From contig NC_079233.1 of assembly GCF_028502605.1 (NCBI RefSeq), forward strand, positions 434,001 to 498,000: DNA of 64,000 nt. Reading direction: 5' to 3'. The DNA is from Trichoderma breve. Taxonomy: Eukaryota > Ascomycota > Sordariomycetes > Hypocreales > Hypocreaceae. This document shows, one piece after another, positions 32,061 through 42,328 of this stretch. Positions within the stretch are counted from its first letter, which is position 1; each line of letters opens with the position of its first letter. Below the pieces are notes generated by a model, which did not search any database, was not told the DNA's origin, and saw nothing but the letters and a program-made list of their open reading frames with translations. The position numbers were made by a program, and so were the translations under genes.

Positions 32061-34999
32061 CGTGGCGAGAAACCTTTGGGGAGGACTTTAAGAGCTCGCG
32101 ACGAGAAGAGAGCACAAACGATGCTCTGTCTGTCGATTGTGGGCCGCGGGTATTTGTGGGCAAAACGAGAGAAGAAAAAGCCCAGGGCAGCAACTGAATA
32201 AGAGCAAGATAAAAGAGCAGGACGGGAGGAAGATTTTTAATCTCGATCGGTGCCGTGGGGTCCCTATGTGCTCTTCCGTATTTCTGGGGGCATGGAGCTG
32301 AACAAGAAACAAAAGACTGGATGCAATGAACACAAAGGGGGTGAGTGTTGGGCCAGAATTTTGGGTCGGAGTGGTTCACCCTCCCACCCTCGTCTCGTCT
32401 CATGCAGCTGCATGTACGAGTACTTGCTTCGAATAGTTTGCTGTCTTGATAAACGCCCCTATTTTGCTTGGCTTGCTCTTTGTTTGGACTATGTCTGGCG
32501 CTTCTAACGCAAGGATGCAGTGGAAATCTAAACGAAATTCAAAAGCGGACAAAGCGGTCGAGATAGAACTGGTGATCACATTACTACTACCGTTCGTCTC
32601 CGAGTGGCCGCGAATAAACCATGGTAAACGCCGGTGCTCAACCAGCCACAAGCTGCCGATCTCGTTCGTCCAACGTCCCTTTAACCCTGCTCTTGTCACA
32701 CCGGCCAACGTTGTTCCCGCTGTGGGTGACAGGCGCGGGCGTCCAAGCTCCCGAGAAGCTGTGAATGGCTCGGTCTCTGCATCTCTCATGAGTGGATGGG
32801 GGGGAAACAGCCCTTGAGACAACGTTGACATTGTCGGGTCTGAGGACCCTTGCATGTGCTGCGAGACAACCGCGATCCCCTTGCGTTACCTTTTAGCTAT
32901 CTGTGATATCCATTGGATCCCTGGTACGAGAATGATGAGGGTCCGATGTTGTGAGTTACACGTTTGCATGCATGCATGTGGCTGCAAGCTGTGTGAGCTT
33001 GTGAATAAGTCCGTATGCCCGTTTGAAGCGGATCGTAGACAGCTGTAACTATTGGCAGCAAAAACACTTATGGTTACGTACCTCGAGGCCAAACATAGGC
33101 GTCTTGCTACTGACAAGATCTCCTTTACGTGTAACAGTGTCCTCGTTGGTCGCTTAATACCGCCCTTCTGCAAGATTGGCGATCGAGTTCGGTGGATCAC
33201 TCCATGAATCATAACCTCAGCTTCAAGAACATCATTACAGCCGTTCATCAAGGCCAGTTTCTGGATATGCACACTTGGATAGTCCGATATTATGCTAGTC
33301 CTCGTCGAATTCGAGTGACCGGCCGCTAACAGTTGAGCTCTGCGACTGACGTTCAATATAAAAACACGGGAGCAGATCGTGTATCACTCAACGGCGTCAA
33401 TAGTTCAGACGGTTCCTCTTCACATCCATTCACCGGTTGACCAGCATAGCCCTGCCATATTTCCCGCCTCTTCGATCTTCCCGCGCCTCGTCACATCGCC
33501 CTCCGCGCTATTTTGAACTTGTGCTTCACTCGTATGAGACTAGTGGCAGTTGCATTACCCTAAGAGGAATTGCTGTCTACTTACGGAGTACAGAATATGG
33601 ATTTGAGTGCTTAAGAGTATTGATGTAGCTGCTATCTTATTCTTGAGCCCTTGAAGAGTGCTGCAATATTTATTTTCAAGTATCAATCCTTGTTCAACCA
33701 ATTGACCATTCTATGTACTCGTATCATACGGCACAGCAATGGAAGAAGAAAAATGAAACACGGCTGGCCCAAGTTGCAACCACCGGTACGGCTGAACTTC
33801 AGATGCAAGGGGTAGTGTGTGAACGTACCAGTAGTATTTGTCAATTTCTTCCCGTAACTCTGAGATTGGCCGACTACGAAATGCGGTGGAAGAAGTGAGA
33901 GCAGGGATCATCCTGTCAAGATTTAATCCGATCTAGGATAAAGGCTACTGTTATGGATGTTACAATCCGATTGTGTTACGATCGCAAGATGGCCTAAGCA
34001 CCACGCCTTCAATTCTGTCGTTACCAACGATGCATGCAAAGTATATGTAACTGGACCATAATGTTGATATTGTCAGTCTCAACCCACGTCCAGCTCGCGT
34101 CACGTTGGTTACTAGATCCCGGAACCTGACAGGTGACTGATCTTATTGATCAGCTTTGGCCTTGTTCAACTACCGGGTTTCCGTTGCGCCCGTTTCATCG
34201 AGGGGCAGTGAATACAGCGACTCCTGGTGGACCTCGAGTCAGCTCAAGTCACTTATCTGATCATCCAATCATTTGTACGAGTACATGTGTTCTTATGGCG
34301 TTACTTACTGAGTGTTCGTACATCCACTTATCTCGGAACGCGGTGAGAGAAGTGATCGAACCGCCCCGCAAAAGCTACGAGACATGCATAACCCTTGCGT
34401 CACAAACAATGCGCTAATGGTGTTTGCTCAGGCGATGGGACTGCAAATTCTCGGTCAGGGACTTGGCGCAAATGTAACTGTGCATGAAGCGGGATGTGCT
34501 GTTGCTGCCGCGGCATGCAAGGGAGAGTCGAGCTCTCAACTCTCGATGAGAAGAGAGGCCCTTTGCGCAACACTCCGACTGGCCTCCGATACTATTTCGA
34601 CATATGTAGCCTAGAGAGAGGAGCACAAATGGTGGGCGAACTGCGCGCTTAGATGATTTCATTCGACAAATAGCTGAGAGCTGGGAGCGGCTGCATGCGT
34701 ACGAACGTAATACACGTCTATCTATTGCGACGAGAGGCTACACTACATGTGTGTATCGATTTGTGCTTCACGAGGAGGACGGTAAACTGATTCAAGTACG
34801 GAGTAGTCGTAGGATACCACCCCACAGCCATCTTTTGGTAGAGATCAATACAGTTGTTTCAGCAGAACTGCCAGTTGCATTTCTCACAAACATCATTGTA
34901 TTCATCATGCACCAGCGCTTCACCAACAACATTTTCATATGCCATAATATCGACGAGTGTTACTACAGAAGCATCCTGTATCATATTATATCACCATCA
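32061..34999. other. 2.9 kb gene-free stretch
   Basis: Between the RGS-receptor gene and the MFS gene. ORFs at 32400-33356 and 34133-34662 are short, overlap on opposite strands and show no family signal. TACGGAGTA-like motifs occur near 33585 and 34797. No repeats or transposon motifs recognised. Confidence 0.5.
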
Positions 35000-36593
35000 T
35001 CACTCTTGATGCAGGGCAGTATTGGATGTTGACTTTGGCGATGGCACCAGCATCCAAGTTACTGCCGTGGTGGCAAGAAGAGCGACCAAAATCGGTTGCA
35101 GAACTCTCACACCGGCATCGGCAGATACCACGCCTGTAATGATGGGAAACAATGAGCCTCCCATCTGGGCAAAAACAAACACCAGCGGTAGCGCGGTGGA
35201 GTGAATGTCTGGTGAGAAAAGCTTTGACCCAAGCGAGATGCCCTTTTTCTCAGAGTTAGACGGTGCCGAGATTGACATGAGACATGCAGAATAAGCAAAA
35301 ACGTACAGTTGGGAACAATGGCCCTGTAAAGAAACCGATCAAGCTAACGGCGATCGAGGCAGCAATGATATTCGGTACCCTAGGGTTCTACTGTGAGCTT
35401 GGTTGTCTCGATAAGTTTTGAGGCCGGGCGGGAGATCATACAACCAAAATATCAGCTGGAGACCAATCGCAGCAACGATGTAGAAAAACACCATCCGGCG
35501 TTCTCCAAATCTATGCGTTGGCTCTGCCAGTAGCAATCGGCCAAGAAGACCGCCGCCGCTGAAGCCAGCAGGGACATAACCCATTTGTGATAAATCACCA
35601 TGACGAACATTAACCAGGTATTCCACGACCCAACCGCCAGCAGTAAGGACGGAGCCGAGGTAGAAGAAAAAGAAGAGGCTGAGCAGCCAGACACTGGGCG
35701 TGCTTGCAGTCTTTTTGATGAGTTGCGTGGCCTCCTTGTTCCTCGATACAGCTTCGTTAGGGTTTTCAGCGGCTTCACCGAGAGTTCTTCCACTGCTCTC
35801 ACTTGCAACTGTCTTTTGATGAAGCCCAAGAGTATCACGGAATGCAACACACGTCAGCCCAAGATTGACGGCACCAAGAGCTAGTGGGAACGTATAAAAC
35901 AGATACCATCGCGAGACGTCTCCGGCAGACGCTATGGCAGTGGAAACAAACGGCCCAACCAAGCAGCCCGCCATGTACATGGCATGAATAAAGGCCAGCC
36001 AGCGGTGAGCACCCTTGGGAACAGCGCTGGCGACCCACGAGTTTGCGTGAGTATCTTGAAATGCTTGTCCAACGCTCACAAGCCAGAACGTCACAACAAA
36101 CAGCCCAAACGGAGGATCCCAAGATCGGAGGGCATGTGCCGCAATCTGGAACACGGCTCCAAGGGCAAGCATCGCGCCGAGATTGAGATATTGGCAGAGA
36201 TGGGTGTTGGCAAAGGCTGCAAACAGCCAGCCGAGAAAGTTGGCGCCATAGCTACATTCATTGAGCTCCTTGTGTTAGTGAAAATATTCATTGTTTCTAA
36301 ACTAGTTCCGTAGCGATGCTTTACACTCACACGCTCGATACAATTGCCGTGCTAATGTCATATTCGCGTATTATATAAGGTATCAGGGCTCCAATGCTTC
36401 CATCGTTGACGCCAGCTACGAAGAAAGAGAAGCCAGCGCTGATGATCTTCAAGTACACCGACTTATTGAGGCGTTGGTCAGGCCCCTGCGCTGGTTCGGC
36501 CTCGGTCGAACCAGCATCACGGCCACTCCCTTGCGTCAATTCAGGAAGCTCAATTGCGCTTTCAACTGTGGTCTGAGTTGCGGTGATGGCCAT
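35000..36593 (-). CDS. MFS transporter, fucose-permease/BSC6-like
   Basis: Exons 36593-36331, 36251-35442, 35379-35307 and 35242-35000 give 462 residues; introns are 79, 62 and 64 nt and all joins keep frame (VSSVYGANFLGW, IFWLVPNIIA, LFPTGISLGSK). About 60 hydrophilic residues precede the first helix (ISAGFSFFVAGVNDGSIGALIPYI). A long cytosolic loop near residues 230-270 separates two bundles of about six helices. SHARED motifs such as GANFLGW, GPLFPT and FVFAQMGGSLFPIITG fit the fungal branch that includes fucose-permease-like and BSC6 proteins. Substrate unknown, possibly a sugar. It stands alone between long gaps. Confidence 0.9.
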
Positions 36594-37510
36594 TTTGCAT
36601 CGCGTGCTCTCTTATCCGTAATGGAGAAAAGAATGGCAGAACCTCGCTGGTTTTGTCCTGCAGTTGACACTTTATAACCAAAAGTTTAGTCATAAGAGGC
36701 GATGCTCGCCTTGCCTTTAGCCTGCAGAGCCGGGGTGTTTCCCCGAACCATGGCGTAACTCTCCCCGCATTACATCGCGGAGTGTCGGAGTAATTGACCT
36801 TGGCGCCATCCGTAATAAGGCGCTGTCCAGCGTATTTCTCCGTCAGTGCTATATTCGGTCGGCCAAATCGAGACAATCCCCTATACTTTCTTCCTATTGA
36901 GTCGGGAGTTAAAAGATGTACGCGCGTGCCGTTCCTGCACTTACGTTATAGTAACAGCGGTTGAAAGGATAGAATTGAAGCACATGATCACAGAAATTCC
37001 TAAGTGAGAAGCCTTTGTCCACCACCGAGCAGGGGAAAGTTCTCTACACACATCGCGACTAACAAGGCTAGCAAGCCCAGGCGTCAACTCAAGGGGCATG
37101 TATTGGCAAGAAATGAGTTGCACATGTATTCAGGATGCATGATTGATATCTCATCCTGGTTAAGAAATACCCAAGGCATGAAACACTTAGACAAGATTGG
37201 CCCTACATAACAGATTACAAACATGCTCTTCACACGGAAACGTGGCGGGGCACTAATTTGAACCTTGAATGATGTGTATTATGTGTACTATGTACCAGAG
37301 CAGAATCGGGTTCAATATGCATTATACACACATCTTCTCAAAGTACCGCATTTTCTCATTGGAATGGCAGAGCATTGATCAGTTTCGACCGTCTCTAACC
37401 AACAGCTTTATCTCCATAAACCTTTCGTCACATTCTCTGACGTCCTCTTCCCAATGAACTCTTTAGCTCACCACTTTGTCGGAAGTTTTATTTTGTCAGG
37501 ATTGAGCAGT
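36594..37510. other. intergenic, no gene seen
   Basis: Promoter region of the MFS gene and 3' flank of the small secreted protein gene. Only short unsupported ORFs. Confidence 0.5.
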
Positions 37511-37903
37511 CTAGCCGCAGATGTAGCGCTTCACGACGTTGTGTGTCTTGCCCTTGCAGTCAATCTCCTTCTTCTTCACTGGGGCACAGTTCCCATAGAG
37601 CGAATTGTCCTTGACACGTCGAAGCCTTTGAGGCTTCTGGGCATAACCCGTGTTGGGATCGGTGCAGCCCACGAGGTAGTAATCAGTGCCATCGAGTCGA
37701 AAGTTGCGATTGCACTCGCGTCCGCTTTCTGGAGCTATCTCAACATCAAAGCTACAAGGGTCTAGCCCTTCAATCCAGGCGACGTTGAAGTGAGTGCCAC
37801 CCTCTCTGATCTGGTTACCGATGGCGATGGCGCCGTGGACGACAGGTAAGACCGTAACTGAGAGGCAGAGAACGGCTTGAGCGATTGAATTGGTGAGATG
37901 CAT
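37511..37903 (-). CDS. small secreted cysteine-rich protein, 130 aa
   Basis: A single exon encodes 130 residues. Residues 1-24 form a signal peptide ending VVHG. The mature part has six cysteines (in DPCSF, GRECNR, LVGCTD, YGNCAP, EIDCKG and YICG) which would allow three disulfides. There is a basic stretch RLRRVK in the middle. I recognise no named family, and the protein fits the general description of a fungal effector-like or antimicrobial small secreted protein. It is isolated, flanked by gaps of 0.9 and 1.2 kb. Confidence 0.8.
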   Translation of the reverse strand: MHLTNSIAQAVLCLSVTVLPVVHGAIAIGNQIREGGTHFNVAWIEGLDPCSFDVEIAPESGRECNRNFRLDGTDYYLVGCTDPNTGYAQKPQRLRRVKDNSLYGNCAPVKKKEIDCKGKTHNVVKRYICG

Positions 37904-39139
37904 TGTGAGCGAAAGTTTCAGTGTGAAAGTGCTTCGAAAGGAATTGGTCCTTAGGACGAGTGATTGAATATCATTTCTCCAGATATGAGGGGATGATTCT
38001 ACTATTTATGAAGATAACTTGCCCACAATGATTAACTGGAGCCCTATTCCTTCATCCTACGACGCTCATGAATGACTGACTCTTTGGTGATCGGCATATT
38101 CGTGTAAAGTCTCGGATGACAAGTTACATATGTACTTCAACTTGCCTCTTTGATGAGACGGTGTAACCGTCGTATTGGCTTGGCTTGCTTCAACACACTT
38201 CAGCGCGGTTGGCGTTTGTGCACTTTGTTTCATTGTGAAAACAGATGATGTCAAGACGTCCACAGCGTGCTATTAGAGCCATGGCACATGCCAATCCTTT
38301 CAACTAGACGACCCGACGATGCCGAATAATCTAGATACCGAGGCAGATTTCACACCTTTAAGCTTATGTTTAACGGTATTTAAACGGAAATGATCGTCTG
38401 CCAATAGATTGTGGCGATGCTCGTCGCTTCATTTACTAAGTAAAGGGCAACGGCCGAGATGTAAGATGGAGGATCGATCCGTCGATCCTACAGGATGATC
38501 GTCTGGAGGATCGACCAGATGCGGGACGGCCCCTGCATTCGCAGGATTCAAGATGGAGACTCGCCGGAAGTCGGTCATCTCATAGCTGCCATAGGATCCC
38601 GCGTCTTCTTGGCAGAGATGGGTCATGGCCTGACATTTCGTTGATCATCTTAGCATAGTTTCGGGTTTAACTTGCCGCGTTTAACCGATTTTAATCGTCT
38701 TCACTTCTGCGACAGAGGTGTTCTGTATTATTATGGATCGTGAAGTGGCTTGGATTGAAGTTGTTTCCTGCGGACTGAGATGGAGCTATCCACAACCTAT
38801 AGGCAAGGTGGTTTTGACAATTCCAGATACCTTCGATTCAGTTCATTTGAGTAGGGAATCAACTCAGTTAAAATGCCAGGGAAGTGTGGGAAACATGGCA
38901 CACCTCAGCGTACATACACCGATGTTACTGGAGATGAAGTTTCTAGCTCGACTTCTTCACTTTTCAAGCCGAATCTTTCAGTATCTGAATACTATTTTTA
39001 CGGTTTAATGTCTGTTTATTTTCGCTTGCGCACGGGCCACAATATCCGTTCGTTGCGTTGACGTTGTGAAACTCGGACTCTTCGTTTGTCTGGCAGCTGT
39101 CGCTCTGTTCTCCAACTCAAGAGCTCACACTGAACAAAG
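37904..39139. other. intergenic, no supported gene
   Basis: A small zone at 38465-38515 is rich in GGATCGA/TCGATCC palindromic steps. Two loosely similar TTTAAC..ATCGTCT stretches lie near 38370-38398 and 38668-38700. ORFs at 38718-39008 show no family signal. Confidence 0.45.
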
Positions 39140-39211
39140 GTAAGCATGGAGATTCCCCAGGCGTATTTCATGCGAGAATTACCTGCTAATTTCACATCGT
39201 ATTCCTTTCAG
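39140..39211 (+). other. probable 5' UTR intron of the CYTH gene
   Basis: GTAAGC at 39140 and TTTCAG ending at 39211 delimit a 72-nt candidate intron ending 23 nt before the CYTH start codon. Confidence 0.5.
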
Positions 39212-39234
39212 AGAGAGCCTCTCGCCACTCATCC

Positions 39235-39861
39235 ATGGCATTTCGACGATTCCCCCCAACTTGCGTTTTAGAGGTGGAGAGGAAATTTCGCTCGTTTGCA
39301 GTCCCCAAACTGACCCGATGTGGCGGCATTCCTCATTTCAAAAGCCTGAAGAAGCTTTCGACTCAAACAATACACGACTCTTACTACGATAAATTGAATC
39401 TTCTCTCGTCGGCTGGAGCCTGGATCCGGAAAAGAGACGGGCAGTGGGAAGCCAAAATAAAAAAGGGCGGATCTTTCACAAATTCCAGATTTGAAGAGCT
39501 CAACAACGTCGACGATATCTCAGCATACATCAGAGGCGCCACTGCCATCGACGATACTGCAGCACAAAATTTTGGTCTCGATCCCATTGCGGTCTTTTGC
39601 ACTACGCGTGAATCGTGGATAGCCGACGACGAGTTCCATATTGTGCTCGATACCGTGGACTTTGGTCACCAGGTTGGGGAGGTCGAGCTGCAAAAGTCCT
39701 TGGCTGGCGAACCGACTGAGCAGCAGAAACAAGATGAAATGCGAATGATGGATGAGAGGATAGCTGCCTTTATGAAGACGTATGCATGGGCGTTTTCCGC
39801 AGGCCAGCCAAAGGGCAAATTGACGGCATATTTTGAGCGTCAGCGGAGAGATTCTGTATGA
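39235..39861 (+). CDS. CYTH-domain phosphatase, thiamine-triphosphatase-like
   Basis: A single coding exon gives 208 residues. The signature EVERK (ExExK, residues 13-17) sits at the start of the triphosphate tunnel fold, followed by IHDSYYDKLN, AWIRKRDGQWEAKIKKG and, near the end, FHIVLDTVDFGHQVGEVELQ, whose acidic residues would hold Mg ions. This pattern is that of soluble thiamine triphosphatases and related CYTH triphosphatases. It should hydrolyse thiamine triphosphate or another triphosphate in the cytosol. The start codon follows a likely 5' UTR intron. An Arg-rich N-terminus (MAFRRFPP) is not a clear targeting signal. Confidence 0.9.
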   Translation: MAFRRFPPTCVLEVERKFRSFAVPKLTRCGGIPHFKSLKKLSTQTIHDSYYDKLNLLSSAGAWIRKRDGQWEAKIKKGGSFTNSRFEELNNVDDISAYIRGATAIDDTAAQNFGLDPIAVFCTTRESWIADDEFHIVLDTVDFGHQVGEVELQKSLAGEPTEQQKQDEMRMMDERIAAFMKTYAWAFSAGQPKGKLTAYFERQRRDSV

Positions 39862-40108
39862 GAGATGGAAAGGTGCGAAATCACGGGGAAAAGAAAGATG
39901 GGATTCTCTGATGTGTGCAACACAATTATGGGCAAGCCATTGTTGACGGAGCCTCCCAACATATCTGCCGTTAGACTGATCGCTAAGGAAGATACTTGGC
40001 TAACCATGACTCAAAATTATTCGGCTTGCTAGTACTTTCTCCCTTCAGATGACGAGCCATCAAGATGCGTGCTGCAAAATGCTCTCTTCCCAGTGTCTGT
40101 AACCCAAC

Positions 40109-40467
40109 TTAGATGTTGTCGAGATCAGCCTCAAACGCCATTTGATCCTCATCCACTTCCGCCTCAACAGCATTCACAATTGTCTCTTGTTGCTCCTCTT
40201 CTTGTCCTCGTTCTGCTTGAATCTGGACAACGGCTGGAGTTTCAGCCATGGTCGTATCCTCAAGAACTTGCTGCTGCTGCGGTGGCTGAGATGGAGCCAC
40301 AGACATCACCACGGTTGGAGCCATGGTATCCTCTCCACCTAGCATCAGGTTTCTGACGTACAGTAATATTTCTGCACAAAGTTATTCATATAATTGTCAT
40401 CAGATCATGAGAGTTGACTTGTACATACCATTGCGACTAACCTTGGTTGCCGCCTTCTAGCAAACAT
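40109..40467 (-). CDS. possible small gene, 89 aa, Gln/Glu-rich
   Basis: Two exons, 40467-40442 and 40352-40109, read MFARRRQPRNLMLGG and then a Pro/Gln-rich and acidic tail ending EADLDNI. The 89-nt intron uses GTTAGT and CGTCAG. Small fungal proteins beginning with a Met-Phe-Arg-rich tag and ending in charged repeats are common, but I cannot name this one. The second exon alone is an open frame of 78 codons with an internal ATG. The predicted start codon lies only two bases from the end of an inverted-repeat element, so its promoter would be inside that element; this lowers confidence. Confidence 0.32.
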
Positions 40468-40468
40468 G

Positions 40469-40696
40469 CAAGCGGATGACAGAAAACCGAGGCCGAGAAG
40501 AATTCGAACACCCACTAGTTAAATCATACGCCTACAAGGGAAGTAGCTGCTATATCTACATTTCCCTAGTTACTCCTACTATATCTATATTTCTTTAGTA
40601 ACTGCTATTATATTGGGATTTCTCTAGTACTTGCTGCTATACTTGAATGTCTGTACTTATTTGCTTTGCGGTCTCGCTTTTTCTGACCTCCGCTTG
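40469..40696 (+). mobile_element. MITE-like element, copy 1 (about 228 bp)
   Basis: Terminal inverted repeats of about 27 bp: the left end reads CAAGCGGATGACAGAAAA and the right end, reverse-complemented, CAAGCGGAGGTCAGAAAA, both followed by CGAG(G/A)CCG. Inside, next to the left repeat, is a TTCGAACACCC block, then AT-rich 29-bp tandem units (40541-40653). A longer diverged copy in opposite orientation is at 62071-62385. No protein is encoded, so it would be a non-autonomous DNA transposon. No convincing target-site duplication is seen at this copy. Confidence 0.75.
40541..40653 (+). repeat. 29-bp tandem repeat inside MITE-like copy 1
   Basis: One 26-nt partial unit (40541-40566) followed by three 29-nt units starting at 40567, 40596 and 40625. 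A representative unit begins TAGTAACTGCTATTATAT. The units are diverged but alignable with each other and with those at 62214-62300 on the other strand. Confidence 0.8.
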
Positions 40697-41349
40697 AGAG
40701 GGTAATAAGATAGTACCCGAAGCATCTTGATGTGCATAGCCCCCATTTTCAATCAATCCCTCGGGTGTGATATTAACATTGCTTTGAACTATAAAATATG
40801 CCCACAGATGTATTACGTATATTAGTACCTACCGGATACCTTCTAATCAAGTCTCTAATACTCACATGCCTGTATCTAGTTACCTGTGGAGACGGACATT
40901 ACCCAGTACCCTTAACATGAGCATAAAGTGCCGTATGAAAGTTTATATCTGCCTATCCACATAGGCACCCCAAAGGTCAGAAACCAGTAGCAGCTTTCTG
41001 GCCACCTTTTTTTACAAAATGACTCCTACTTTTGCTTCCGTCTGTCAAATTGTGCATCCAAAAGAGCAATCAAACAAAACTGTTACCTCTTTGTCATGTT
41101 CGAGGTGGTTGTCACAAAGATAATACGGAGTGCTTGCCCCATGGCTGAAATAAGCTCCGAAAGCTAACCCTACACTGGCTTCTCCAAGTTTCCGTAGCTC
41201 GACGGCAAAAACCCCATTCTATTGTGGGTTAAATCCGATCAATTACCCCGATCCACCGTCATCCCATAAACACATTATTCTCAATGTTTGAACCGTGAGA
41301 CAATAGTGATGAAGAATGCTTCCAAAGGATAGAGGAATCATCCCTCTTG
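40697..41349. other. AT-rich intergenic, no gene seen
   Basis: Between the MITE-like element and the 15-bp minisatellite. No supported ORF. Confidence 0.5.
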
Positions 41350-41484
41350 ATTCTCCTAACGCTGGTTCTCCTAACGCTGATTCTCCTAACGCTGGTTCCC
41401 CTAACGCTGGTTCTCCTAACGCAGGTTCTCCTGACGCTGATTCTCCTGACGCTGATTCTCCCGACGTTGATTCATCTCATGTTG
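41350..41484 (+). repeat. 15-bp minisatellite, nine units, overlapping the 3' end of a gene
   Basis: Unit consensus on the plus strand is (A/G)TTCTCCTAACGCTG. Units 1-5 (41350-41424) have CTAACG and units 6-8 have CTGACG or CCGACG; unit 9 is degenerate. On the minus strand the frame of the overlapping gene reads Arg-Gln-Glu-Asn-Gln repeats in units 6-8 and meets TAG in each of units 5 to 1. Confidence 0.92.
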
Positions 41485-41935
41485 AGCGTTTGTAGTCGCC
41501 CACCACATGAATAAATCCTGGCTATCCTCCATCAAGCCTTGTCTTATCAACTCGCGGACGGCTCTCTCTGCCTCATCCACGGTAAGTCGAGGCCTCCATC
41601 GGCGCCCTACTAATCGGCACCAGCAGCGGGTAGCACCCGAAGAGTCGAAAAACCTGTAGACATTTGCACCTTCATAGAAGCGGCTCCCTAGCAGCATGGT
41701 TAGACGCGAAAATACGATTGGTCGGTAAACCCCGTCTTCCATGCCATGTTATAAAATGACGTACCAATAGGCTGCATTCCCCTCATGATGGCTGAACAAA
41801 CAGTTAGAATATTCTTATCAGAGGCGATTAGAGAGACTTACGGAGTTCTTCAAACTCTTCATCATCGGATTGTACATCATCTTTATCGAGACGCCACCCA
41901 AGCAAACGGTGATGGCGAGTATGTGCATATGTCAT
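41416..41935 (-). CDS. uncharacterised fungal protein, 130 aa, ending in pentapeptide repeats
   Basis: Three exons, 41935-41842, 41791-41765 and 41687-41416, join in frame; introns are 50 and 77 nt, the second with a TCTAACC branch-like site. The middle exon is 27 nt. The protein starts MTYAHTRHHRLLGWRLD, has acidic DDEEFEEL, then SRFYEGANVYRFFD, WCRLVGRRWRPRLTVDEAE and QGLMEDSQDLFMWW. It ends in repeats of Asn-Gln-Arg-Gln-Glu. I recognise no named domain; it reads like a small fungus-specific family. The stop codon (41416-41418) lies in the fifth-from-last unit of the 15-bp array, and the array continues beyond it with TAG in the same place in each unit, so the protein may once have been longer. 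Confidence 0.7.
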
Positions 41936-42328
41936 CTTGGCGCGTGAAAAGGTCGAGGTAGCTTTAGATGTCGATCCATCTAACGCGTTTAATATTGTCG
42001 GGGAGAATCCACGGGAGTGGATGAAGGCGGAGAGATCCAGTTGTTATATAGGCAACGGAAAAGTCAATTTGATGGATCGTTGTGGACTTACAACGGTAGA
42101 ATCCATAAAGTATAAGGCAGGTATGATGAGACAGTATGCAAGGCAGGTTTTGCCATGACTATGCGAATAAAAAGTAAAAGACGGTGCCACATTGACAGAA
42201 GGTTTTAGTTGGTCTCATAGCAACTTGATCCGCTGGCGTCGTGATATTTGTAAAAGTACAAGACTCGGCATCACCATTCGTTGAGAGTCGCATTCCTGCC
42301 CGTCACAGGTACAGCCAGCTGGAAGAGC
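41936..42328. other. intergenic, no gene seen
   Basis: Upstream region of the repeat-ended gene and 3' flank of the third Zn2Cys6 gene. ORF 41937-42158 has no family signal. Confidence 0.5.

Noticed and set aside
38360..38700. Possible direct repeats TTTAAC...ATCGTCT bordering a small element
   Set aside because: Similarity is short and gapped; no inverted ends or duplicated target could be seen.
40541..40653. CRISPR-like spacing of 29-bp units
   Set aside because: The units are directly contiguous without spacers, diverged and AT-rich, inside an inverted-repeat element in a eukaryotic genome.
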